Origin: Alternaria dauci
Lineage: Eukaryota; Ascomycota; Dothideomycetes; Pleosporales; Pleosporaceae
Direction: 5' to 3'
DNA: 64,000 nucleotides
NCBI RefSeq assembly: GCF_042100115.1
Contig: NC_091272.1
Coordinates: 3,720,001-3,784,000, forward strand
The translations under genes were made by a program, and so were the position numbers. Below the pieces are notes generated by a model. The model saw nothing but the letters and a program-made list of their open reading frames with translations, did no database searches and had not been told where the DNA came from. How positions within the stretch are numbered: the first letter of the stretch is position 1; each line of letters starts with the position of its first letter. Shown here piece after piece: positions 11,698 through 21,349 of this stretch.

Positions 11698-13265
11698 CTA
11701 ATCCTCAGCCTTCGCTTCATCCCCTTCAGGTGGGTTAGCAGCAGAGTCAGGCTTCTTCACCTGCTCCGAATCTTCACTACCAGGCTTGCTCTCATCCTTG
11801 TCGGCTTCAGCATCATCCCGCGGTGATTCCTTTTCGGCATCTTGAGCGTCAGAACTGCTGACCTCGGCCGTCTCGGTAGATGCCGAGTCTGCCGCGATAT
11901 CTGCATCTTGTTTTCCTTCTTCTTCAGGCGAAGTCCCTGCTAATGTCTCCTCGCTTACACCTTGCTTTGCTATTTCATCCGTGGCGTCCTTGGCTTCTGA
12001 TGAAATTGTTTCTGAAGCTGTCTCAGCCTCAGCCTCATCCTCTTCATCCTCTTCATCCTCTTCCTCTTCGTCATCTTCTTCGTTGTCTTCGATGGCTGTG
12101 ATATCTCCATCGCCGTCGCCGTCTTCGTCTTCGTCTTCTGCTTGTGATAATTCGAAGATTTGGGTAACAGGCCGTGGCTGTAAGTTTGGACGTTCCTCTT
12201 CTTCCTCGTTCTCTTCCACAACTGTTTGCACTATGGTGGCTCCCACCGATGGGGAATGCCTGTGTCGTTTGGTTGTGCCGGCTGTTGATAGCGTATGGTC
12301 TGACATGCCCTCGGCCAGCGTGTTGATTGAAATCTGTGATGACGAATCGGAGGGCTCTCGCTTCATAATCAGAGGTGGCGCTGACGGCTTTGCCTCTGTC
12401 GACGGTTCGATGCCCTCGGCCTCTGGAGGAATGGTGTAATTGTCTTCAGGTACCAGACCATATACATCACAGACTGTCTTGTAGAAAATGTATAGTCCTG
12501 TCCGTCCCTCGACCTTCCAAAAGACCTCCCGGTGCGAGTACCATGCGTGCGCAAATATTCTGTATACGCGTCTGAAAATGTTGGTCAACTGGCGCATTTG
12601 CGAATGCTGTGTCGACTGGTCGGTGCCTAGTGCGAGCCTCGAGGGAAAGTGCTTCGGCGACGTGAGGGTATTGGCAGCCCAGTCGAGGGTGTGGCAGCAG
12701 TAGTCGATTGCGCAACACGATTTGGGCGGGTCGTGTACCGCGCATAGGTACTGCCACTCGGAAGCGCGCATCTCTGGACAGGTCAAGGACGAACAAGGCG
12801 GGTCGTCTGCGAAGAGGGCGGTGATGATGGAGTTGACTTTCTGTATGAGGAAGCGGCAGAGTTCATACAGCCACAGCGTCCTGTCTATGTTGGCTGGTGA
12901 TTGTGCAATCTTGAGCGCCATGCTCCTGTCCACTGGCACGGTGCCATTGGAGCCGGCAGGATGCGTCAGCGAGTTGTGGAGGGCTTTGAGGTGTTCGGTA
13001 AGTTGGAAAGCCGAGTCAATCTGCGCATCTTGTCAATCCGGCGCCGTCTTTGGTGTAGTCTGCCTCAGCGCACCTCTGATAAGTCTACAAGCGGTGGTCC
13101 TTCTGCCATATCCTCCGCCTTTGTCCCCGGCCGTATTCTCCGCTCCGCAGCATGGTCGAGGTTGCTGAACAGCTTCTGCTGCTCTGGCGACGCCGACACC
13201 GGTGAAAGCTGGTCTTCTGGGATAGGCGGCGGGCTGGGCAGACGGGGGGAGGCAGGCGACGTCAT
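11698..13265 (-). CDS. MOB3: Mob3/phocein (MOB4-type) STRIPAK subunit
   Basis: Two exons: 13074-13265 and 11698-13020, intron 13021-13073 (53 nt, donor GTGCGC, acceptor GCGCAG), giving 504 aa. The N-terminus (MTSPASPRLPSPPPIPEDQ) is Pro/Ser-rich. The Mob/phocein fold spans about residues 64-230, with WLYELCRFL, CPEMRASEWQYLCAVHDPPK, AIDYCCHTLDWA, HFPSRLAL and NIFRRVYRIFAHAWYSHREV. These match the MOB4/phocein branch (CAAHKTPKECPAIDY-like) rather than Mob1/Mob2. Phocein is a subunit of the striatin-interacting phosphatase and kinase complex; fungal Mob3 is needed for hyphal fusion and sexual development. The roughly 270-residue tail is highly acidic (Glu/Asp/Ser) and is absent from animal phocein. 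Divergent from ZNG1 with about 200 bp between starts. Confidence 0.88.
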
Positions 13266-13465
13266 TTCGGCGCAAAAGTGTGTAGTGGAGAGGGCGATTG
13301 CGAAGGCAGTAGACGGCGGCGATCACGTAGGCGGGGTGAGGTGCGTTGTTGACATCGGACATCTGGAGCTTGCCCAGGCGGATGCAGGGCAGTCGCAGGG
13401 GTCCTTCCAGCTAGCCGTTACGCGACCGCGCTAACTTCATCGCGCCTCTGTGGACCATTTTCTAC
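13266..13465. promoter_or_regulatory. Divergent promoter region between MOB3 and ZNG1
   Basis: The two start codons face away from each other across 200 bp (240 bp if ZNG1 starts at 13505), so the core promoters must overlap or abut here. Pyrimidine stretches and GCGC-rich words are present. No named factor site can be asserted. Confidence 0.5.
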
Positions 13466-14757
13466 ATGACTCCGCCCACCTCACGACGTCATCTGCCAGC
13501 CATCATGGACGGAAACGTATCAGACGACCAAGTACCCAGCCTCGTCCAGCCAGAGCCCAGCGCCAACGCCGTTCGCGACCAGGATGAGGAAATTCCCAAC
13601 CTTGTGGCCAGCTCAGACGATGCACCCCAGAGCAAAGTGCCCATCACCATCATCACGGGATATCTGGGCGCGGGAAAGACGACCTTGCTCAACTACATTC
13701 TAACCGAGCAGCATGGCAAGAAAATTGCTGTCATTCTGAATGAGTTTGGAGACTGTATGGTCCCTTGCGTCCAAACAAGACACCAGCCTAACGTGCCTTA
13801 GCCATTGACATTGAGAAGCAACTCACTGTCTCGGATGCAAACTCCACCTCTGCCCAACCAGCACCTTTTGTGCCTCTAGCAAACGGCTGCATATGCTGTT
13901 CCGTCAAGGATATCGGTGTAGCAGCCATCGAGAATCTCATGGAGCAATCCGGCCTGTTCGACTATATACTCCTCGAAACGACTGGTCTAGCCGACCCTGG
14001 AAACATCGCACCCATGTTCTGGCTCGACGACGGCCTAGGCAGCAGCATCTTCCTAGACGGCATCGTCACACTCGTCGATGCGAAGAATGTCCTGAAGAGC
14101 CTAGATGAGGGTCTAGGCGATGAAGAGAAGATCGAAGAGAGAAAGAAGGCGGCCCATGACGAACACGGCCCGCTATTGACAACAGCACACTTGCAGATCA
14201 GTCACGCAGATGTAATCATCATCAATAAGACCGACCTAGTCTCCGAGCAAGAACTGCAACAAGTAAGTGAGCGCATTCGGTCCATCAACGGCCTCGCTCG
14301 CATCAAGACAACAACCAAGAGCCAAGTTCCGCAACTTGAAGGGTTGGTACTAGACCTTCACGCCTATGACGAAGTCTCAGATGCAGACCTAAAATTCGCA
14401 AGCAAAGGACACAGTCATCTCGATCCAACAATCACCACTTCTACCATCTCTTTCCCTGCTCTAACACGCGACCAAGTCGACAAATTCGATTTGTTCCTCC
14501 GCACCATATTATGGGAGGAGACACTGCCTACTGAAGCTGATCATAAGCCTTTTGAAATACATCGCTTGAAGGCTCGGGTTCCAGTCAAGGACGGCAAGAT
14601 ACTTCTTACGCAGGGAGTTAGGGCCATCTACGACACAAACGAGTTGGACGCTAAGCCGGATGACGGAAGTCAAGAGTCAAAATTGGTGCTCATTGGGAGA
14701 GCTGTGGATCAGGAGCCGTTTAGACGAAGCCTGATGGCGACTTTGGGCGACTTTTAG
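13466..14757 (+). CDS. ZNG1: COG0523/CobW-family GTPase, zinc metallochaperone ZNG1
   Basis: Two exons: 13466-13754 and 13802-14757, intron 13755-13801 (47 nt), giving 414 aa; a start at 13505 would give 401 aa. Seen: Walker [10 protein letters not shown] (65-73), AVILNEFGD, metal-binding GCICCSVKD (C126, C128, C129), [24 protein letters not shown] (guanine specificity), SINGLARI, and a C-terminal CobW_C region ([20 protein letters not shown]). The spliced NEFGDSIDIEK is the expected family block, which confirms the intron. ZNG1/CBWD proteins use GTP hydrolysis to hand zinc to methionine aminopeptidase 1. The N-terminus has two P-x-L-V motifs (PSLV 24-27, PNLV 44-47) where the animal enzyme has its METAP1-binding CPELVP. 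Confidence 0.92.
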
Positions 14758-14961
14758 TAGGATTTGATGGTCTGATCAAGCATGTTGGAACGTAAAGTAG
14801 CAGGCTCATCAAGCTTGCCTATCGGGGTATACAATAAAACAAAAGCCGTGCGACCAAAGAAAGGAGATTTTATCAAACAAGTTGTCCATTCTCTCGGCCA
14901 AGCTAGCCTCAGACTTCTTCAAATAACGAACGACTCGCCTCAATCCAACAGTCTATATCTC

Positions 14962-16927
14962 TTACACAATACCTTTCTCACTACCAACAACGGCATTTTC
15001 ATGACCATACGACGCATCACCCGACAGAGCCGCAAGGCCAATCTCATGGTTGATCTCAGCCATTCTCTCCTGGTCCTTGAGCGCAGTGCCCTCACTGCCA
15101 AATATGGTATCCATCTCCTCGAGTGTCAATCTCTTCGTTTCCGGAACGAAGAACCAGATAAATGCTGCACCAATCGTGGTAACCAATCCGAATAGAATAT
15201 AGGTTCCGTATGTAATATTTTCGAGCAACTCTGGGGTAATCTGTCCAATGATAAAGTTGTTCATCCAGTTGGAAGATCCACCAAGCGCGGTACCGTATGG
15301 TCGCGTAGAGAGAGGCCAGATTTCTGCCATGGTTTGTTAGACGGAGAAGCATCAAAGTGACGAGAAATGGACTTGCCAGCAATCAAGATCCACGCACACG
15401 GGCCCCAGGAATATCCAAAGTGGACAACAAAAAGCCAGACCATCACCACGGCCGCCCACCCGGCCGCACGATGATTTGCGAAGTTGTCGATATTCTTGGC
15501 GAGAATGACAGCGATGACAAAGTGCGAGAAAGCCATGCCAAGGGCACCGACTGCTAGTACGGGTTTACGGCCCAGACGGTCGATATACAAAACAGCTGGA
15601 ATAGTTGCAATGAACATGACTATTCCAACAACTCCCGTAGCAAGGAGTGACGTTGTAGTACCGGTCAACCCGATCTGTGCGAAAATCTGGGGCGCATAGT
15701 AGAGGACCTGAGAAACTGAGAGTCAGCATACATCCCCAAAGCTGTCATACCAAGTGTTGAGACTATACGTACCGCATTGATACCGGTCCATTGTTGGAAG
15801 AACATAGTGACGGTAGCGACAATGACCCTCTTGAACATGGCCTTGGTCTTGAAAAGGGAGGCAATGGCAACGAACTGGAGTTTGAAGATATTCCATGCAG
15901 TCTGCTCACGAAGATGAGGAAAGGCCTCAGCAACACTGCGCTTCTCGAACATGGACTGTGCTTTGATTTCAAGAAACTCCAACTCGATGAGTTCATGGTC
16001 GATAGGGAGGTTGCGAAGAGATGCAAGGTTGTTCCTAGCTTCATCTTCGCGGTCATGGTGCATCAGCCAACGTGGAGAGAAGGGCATCCAGATCATGCCG
16101 ATGATAAGGACAAAAGCTGGGACGAGCTGAAGGCAGATAGGTACCAGCCATGCTGCGTTGGACTGAGTCTCTAATGTGGTGCCTCCGATGTAGTTGGTTC
16201 CGTAATTGATCCAGAAGCTGATCATGATGCCGAATGTGATGGCGAGCTGTTGCAGCGCTACAAGGGCACCGCGAACCTCGCTGGAGACAGTCAGCATGTG
16301 CTCAACGAACAAAATCCGAGATCATGAATGGCACTTACGGAGGTGCACACTCGCTGTTATACATGGGAACTATAACAGAGAGACCACCAACTCCAATACC
16401 ACTATAAACGTTTAGCAAGAATCCGACCGGTTCAGGATAAGGCTTTACTGACGTGATGAAGCGACCAGCTAGAATCTCTTCATGTCCACCGGAAATTGCA
16501 GTAATCTGCACCACGACGCCGATGATGAAGATTGCTGTAGCGATCAAAATGCCATACTTTCGAGAGAAAGCCTCAGCAACAAAACCAGACATGACGGCTC
16601 CAAACCAAGCACCAAGTTCCAGGATAGCAGTTAGCCATCCCTTTTGTGTTGGATTGTCAACGTAGCCGTCGGTTTCTGCTCAATGTAAGTACAAGCTGGT
16701 GGTAGAAGTTGGTATTACATACGTGCTCCAAAAGATGGCATAGCCAGGATTCCACTGAACATGCCCTGGTTGTATCCGTACAACACTCCTCCAAGACAGG
16801 CAAACAATGCGATGAGAAACACCTTTCCGTTCTTCACCAGAGCCCTGGGACCACTTGCACCCATTAGGGCCTGACGTCTTTGGAGTGCGGCATCGAAGCC
16901 TGTCGCACCGCCACCTCCTCCAGCCAT
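14962..16927 (-). CDS. MFS sugar (hexose/quinate-type) transporter
   Basis: Six exons: 16723-16927, 16453-16675 (or from 16678), 16339-16401, 15773-16280, 15377-15707 and 14962-15323, giving about 563 aa. The last intron (15324-15376) has a GC donor (GCAAGT) and AG acceptor; with it the reading becomes LIAEIWPLSTRPYG, the expected family block. Seen: GGVLYGYNQGMFSGILAMP in TM1, DGYVDNPTQKGW, GRFITGIGVGGLSV (sugar transporter signature), PESPRWL-like PFSPRWLM, QQWTGINAVLYYAPQIF, DRLGRKPVLAVG and PETKRLTLEEMD at the end of TM12. About 12 membrane segments are expected. The start (Met before AGGGGGATGF) was chosen because the longer frame upstream looks untranslated. Substrate cannot be set from sequence; the Hxt/quinate branch is likely. 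Confidence 0.9.
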
Positions 16928-17749
16928 AGTGATGTTCGATGATCGATATAAAATACGTCGAAAAGCTGACAAAACTTCCAAGTCGAAGTCTGTTCGAGTT
17001 GTTCCCCAGGCCACCCTGGAAAGCTTAGAGTTCCTTGCTCGGAGACCCCAGGCTTATGTATGGGGTGCAGGAGCCCGCACCACCATTTGAACAATCATCC
17101 AGCACCCCAGTGACGGGACCGCAACAGTGTGGGGAAACAGGCGTCCACACTCTTTCCAGAGCATCGGTAATAAGTGCTCTTTAACCCCTTAAGCATACCA
17201 AGAGGAAACGGCCTCTGGGCAACGGGGTAGAAAACGGCTTAAGGAGCGCCGAACCAAGGCTTCATGTACACTAATTGGACGCGGAAGAGAAGGCAAGCCT
17301 CCATCATTCTTGGCAATTATGTGCCGCTCGTGCTGTATTCGCCGCTGATGTCGTCCTGTTGCTGTGGACCGGGTGCCAAGGTCTGTCCGAGGAGGATTTA
17401 GGCTAAATCGTTGGCAATCTGAGATTCGTGATCGGTCATGAGTGACTTTGTAGGAGTGGAACGCCCACATCATGATGCTCTGAGAGATCTTCCCACGGTT
17501 GGACGACAGCTTCAGTAGCTTACTTACAGTATAAGGGGCATAGACTAACACTCTTAAACATGGGATTGCGTATCGTCTTTTCGCGGATATGGAATTCGAG
17601 AAGAGACGTGGTGGCTAAAAGATGAGTGATGATGCAAGCAGAGGCATGGCGCTCAAACGGTTGTAACCTACCGATGCAACTACTAATATTATCGGAGAAA
17701 GAACAACATATGTAGAAAGGATACCCTCAATGGGAACAAAAATCAAAAA
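16928..17749. other. Intergenic: transporter promoter and 5S downstream flank
   Basis: No gene seen. It should hold the promoter of the sugar transporter. A short 7-bp stem (AGTGTGG/CCACACT, 17126-17151) is present but unremarkable. Confidence 0.4.
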
Positions 17750-17867
17750 CATACAACAGCGGGGATTCGCCAGTGGTCACCCACCTGACTACTAATCCGC
17801 CGGTATCTTGCTTAACTAGGGCTGAGCGAACGGGAAGCCGTGATCTCAAGATCCTATGGTCGTATGT
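17750..17867 (-). rRNA. 5S ribosomal RNA gene (single dispersed copy)
   Basis: Read on the minus strand, the 118-nt sequence begins ACATACGACCATAGG, continues with CACGGCTTCCCGTTCGCTC, GATTAGTAGTCAGGTGGGTG and ACCACTGGCGAATCCC, and ends GCTGTTGTATG, followed by TTTTTGATTTTTG as a pol III terminator. The 5' ACATACGACC pairs with the 3' GTTGTATG end as helix I. These are the conserved fungal 5S landmarks, including the internal box C region. Filamentous ascomycetes often carry 5S genes scattered singly rather than in the rDNA repeat, and this copy looks intact. 5S RNA is part of the large ribosomal subunit and is transcribed by RNA polymerase III. Confidence 0.9.
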
Positions 17868-18261
17868 GAAGTTACCCACGCTGGTTGTGGTACATGAAAT
17901 GATTTCCCAAGGATGCTGCTGATGCTTGCAGCGGTTTTAGGCTGTCGACCGGGTTCAAGCCTTTGATGCTCAACCAGAGAACCAGGAATTCGTATTATGA
18001 CATCGCATTCAGGATGAAGAAGATACTAGGTACTACCGACTACTCGTAGTAGTTGTCGCGCGACTCTACGCGCAACCTGTTGATGTGGATGAAATAGTGA
18101 CTGAACGACGAAGGCTGACGAAGGCGGCCTGTGGGGGAGGAAAGCCCCACTCAACGGCGTGTTAGCGGAAACGCGTAGGACCCGTGGACGCTTCGGCTGC
18201 GGCACGACAATAACATCAACACCAACCCATTTTCGAACAAGACGTTACCGATTTTGCAGAC
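17868..18261. other. Intergenic: 5S upstream flank and promoter of the TMEM97-like gene
   Basis: No gene. Contains a short perfect stem GTGGGG/CCCCAC near 18131. The sequence next to 18261 is the leader of the EXPERA gene. Confidence 0.4.
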
Positions 18262-19056
18262 ATGGCAGTCTCTATATTCCAGCGAAAGCGTGATCTTATC
18301 TATCTCGTCTTCTTCGTTGTGCACCTGCCGGTAATGCTAGGTAGGTCTATTAGTATAGTTGTTCAGTTTGGAGCTCTCTTTTTCATTGGCGTAACAACTT
18401 CACATGTACAAGGACTAGATATTTTTGTATCTTGTCTTCTTCTAAAATGACCGAGGGCTTCCCAAATCAACGCATTCAGTCTCCATGTATAAGAAGCAGA
18501 CTTACCAGTACTGACTCTATCACAGCATTCGATCTGACAGCCTACTACCCAATCCAAATCAAACCCCTCTGGATGTCCTCTCTGCGCGACTGGTACATAT
18601 CCACGTACGGCGATCGTTTTTTCTACAACGCTCCGGCCTGGTTCCCCGTTCTAACTTTCCTTGAACTTGTCTACCACCTCCCTGTAACCATCTGGGCCAT
18701 TCCTGCCTTGTTGCGCAACGACCCGCGCGTCCCTCTCGCCCTGTTGGTCTTCGGTATGGAGACCAGTTTGACGACGTTGGTCTGTTTGGCGGAAATGCTG
18801 AGTTGGGAGGAGTTGACATCGGCACAGAGGGGTGTGCAGGGACTAGGTGGTATGTATGGGGGTTATCTGGCTGCCGGTAAGTGCCCTATTACGATTTTGA
18901 GCTCCTCAGGGCTATAGAAGGGGACAAGAAAGTTGTTTTTTCACCACGCTAACAGGATCAGGTGTCTTCATGACATTGGACTGCTATGCTAGGCTGGACC
19001 AGATGGTTGTGAAGCAACACCGGGGACTGAAACCGGTGACAAAGAAGGAGCTGTAA
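18262..19056 (+). CDS. EXPERA-domain membrane protein (TMEM97/sigma-2 receptor-like)
   Basis: Three exons: 18262-18340, 18526-18876 and 18962-19056, giving 174 aa (an acceptor 6 nt upstream is also in frame). The first intron is long for this genome (185 nt), the second 85 nt. The protein begins MAVSIFQRKRDLIYLVFFVV and has four hydrophobic segments. Seen: HLPVMLAFDLTAYYP, IKPLWMSSLRDWYISTYGD, FFYNAPAWFPVLTFLELVYH and GMYGGYLAAGVFMTLDCY, the pattern of the EXPERA fold, and it ends with a basic tail (KPVTKKEL). Animal TMEM97 sits in the ER/lysosome and affects NPC1 and cholesterol handling; EBP-type relatives are sterol isomerases. Which activity this fungal member has is not readable; the length fits TMEM97. 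Confidence 0.8.
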
Positions 19057-20076
19057 ATCATTTTGCTCTTGGGATAGATATCTGAGGATGGTATCACGAA
19101 ACGCGTTGGAATGGAGACCGAGCGTACCTGGTCGAAGCAGCAATTTCCAAGAGCATAGATGAAGCGAAGAGACTGATACCAAACTTACACAAGAAAAACT
19201 ATCGACAATCGGACCCCGTTGGTCAAACACATCACTATGCATGCTTTGAATGATGCATGACATCAATCTTCAAATGACTTGCATAGGTTACCGTACGACA
19301 ATAATATCTGTCCGCTGTGGGATTTTTACAATACAAAAACAACGTTATACTTGTACGCCTCGTGCTCCGCTAACATTCGACACAGCATTTTCATAGTACT
19401 GATCCCCTAACACATGTCTACCGTAACGCCGATACCTGCTGGATAGCGCCCCAGTCCAAATGATAACCGTTTCTATTGTACAGCCTTACACGTATCCCAA
19501 ACCAAACGCCAAAAACTCCATAACGAAAAGAAATAGTATCGATACAAGGAGAAAGTGATAATAGTACGAAAGCCGATGTTGAATGAGTCACAGCAAGTTG
19601 AGGAAGTAGAAGAGGGCTTAGCTCTGTACAACACGCCTGTTATCGTGGACCACGCCGATTGGAGGAGATTGCAACCTGCACTTCGCCATGCGAAATCGCC
19701 AGGTTTTCGTTCGGCTCGACGATACTGCTGGCAGGCGATGATACTGTACTGAACCTAGAAGGGACTGATTGAGGCAAGCATGTAACACCCAGTATGTGCG
19801 CCTCAAACTGGGTCGCATATATCGGTAGGCCGTACATGAGTTTTCATATTATGCGTCAGAGGCGGTACGATGTCTGTGTGGGTCCGTTCTGGCAGTGCTG
19901 GTCGTGTATACGTCGAGGCCTGGCTGACTGCGTCGATATTCGCAGGTGCTTGTCGTCATGGTAGTACCGAGAGTTGCAACTTTGGAGAGGAGATTCGTTG
20001 GGAAGAAACATAGAAGCCCAAAGTAAAACCAGACAAAGGGAAAAAAACGCCGCTGCTCTTTTTTTTTTGTTGTTCG
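19057..20076. other. Intergenic between TMEM97-like gene and the proline-rich gene
   Basis: Convergent 3' flanks of both neighbours, about 1 kb. No family-like reading frame, RNA or repeat seen; an A/T-rich run (GGGAAAAAAACGCC, TTTTTTTTTGTTG) lies near 20040-20070 at the end of the minus-strand gene. Confidence 0.4.
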
Positions 20077-21349
20077 TTAGTAGAAGACCTTGACAGTCTT
20101 TTCATCATCGTCCTCTTCAGCCAACATCCACAGTTCGTTGACCTTCTTGGCCGTCCCAGATCTTTCTTCAAAATCTGCGCCTAGCTTCATCACGCAGCTG
20201 AACGCGAGACTCCAGCCATTGACTCCAGACGCATAGAATGCTTCCGCAACCGCAGCCTCGCGACTACCACATTTGAAAAGCTTGTAGATCTGGCGGCCGT
20301 TGAAGTGGGAACCATGAATAAATGGGTCGCTAGCTTGGCAGGTGCTGAAGACTAAGCAGTAGGTGAGCGGAACGCTTTCAAGTGCTTGAGACTTTGCGTC
20401 AGTGCATTCGCGGCATGTGCCAGCATAGCCATCACGAGTGACGTGTCCAGCAGCGCAGTCAAAGATGTCGTCGTCCGTTGGTGTTGTCATGGCTGCGGAC
20501 GCCCATACCTTGGGCGTTTCCAGGCTGACTGGCCGCGCGTTGAGCAGGGGAAGTAATTCGTCCGGAGCCCATCGGTTCGCCTCGAGCGTCTTGATACTTC
20601 TAAGATGTGCTTTTGTCGGCTTCTCGTACCATATCTCGGAACTGCCGTGTTTCAGAAGCCACTCAAACTCCTTGTAATCTGCCACATGAGCTGACGGCCT
20701 TGTCATCAAGACATTACGGCGGAAGGGCGCGATGCGGATCACGCGGCTTGAAAAGTCCGAGATGGACTCGGTGGAATATTGCGCCTGAATGAACTGGTTC
20801 GGTGTGTCGATTTCAGCTGTAGGATTGGAGGATGTCACCGGTAGGCCATGGGACGGCTCGGGTGGGGGTGGTGGCTTGGAGGGGTCAGCATCAGATATCC
20901 CGAGGAGACGTACAACTTACTGGCGGTGGGAATGAAGCGGGAGGAGACATTCCGACCATGCTGGGAAAGGGCAGCATTGCGGGAGGTGGCGGAGGTGGTG
21001 GTGGTGGTGGTGGTGGTGGTGGCGGCGGCTTCTGCTGTCAGCTTATCATGACGAATTGAAAAGACCATGTAACATACAGGTGGAGGAGGTGGCTGTTACA
21101 GATGTCAGAATCATTCTCGATGTTATGTCAGAGACGACTCACTGGTGACGATAATGGAGGGCAATCATTCCCCAAACTCGAAAGACCGGGGCCACTACGA
21201 AGCGGAAGTTCTGTAACAGCAGGAAACTTTTCCTTATGTTCTGTGAATCCACAATTCTTACATGCCTCGACTCGTGTCTCGGTTTGTCGACTGCTGGAAT
21301 CCATAGTAGAAGACACGTTCTCGACGAAGACGATGTCGCCGCCTTCCAT
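20077..21349 (-). CDS. Unrecognised protein with a poly-proline block and paired Cys motifs
   Basis: Model of four exons: 21143-21349, 21078-21092 (15 nt, five prolines), 20921-21031 and 20077-20874, giving about 376 aa. Introns are 50, 46 and 46 nt with GTGAGT, GTATGT and GTAAGT donors. The order is: N-terminal EACKNCGFTEHKEKFPA (CxxC), linker, a run of about 19 prolines, MVGMSPPASFPPP, then a C-terminal conserved-looking half (IRIAPFRRNVLMTRPSAH, EIWYEKPTKAHLRSIKTL, FDCAAGHVTRD, CRECTDAKS, GVNGWSLAFSCVMKLG). The frame stays open upstream to about 21500 (LELFNTFTETQSLPIEHVV), so real 5' exons may exist beyond Met 21349; no clean start was found. Function unknown. The paired cysteines could bind zinc; the poly-Pro could bind profilin, SH3 or WW partners (inference). 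Confidence 0.55.

Noticed and set aside
17126..17151. 7-bp hairpin AGTGTGG/CCACACT
   Set aside because: Short stem with a 12-nt loop in a promoter region; expected by chance in this length of DNA.
17941..17985. tRNA B-box-like GGGTTCAAGCC
   Set aside because: No matching T-stem, A box or acceptor stem could be built around it.
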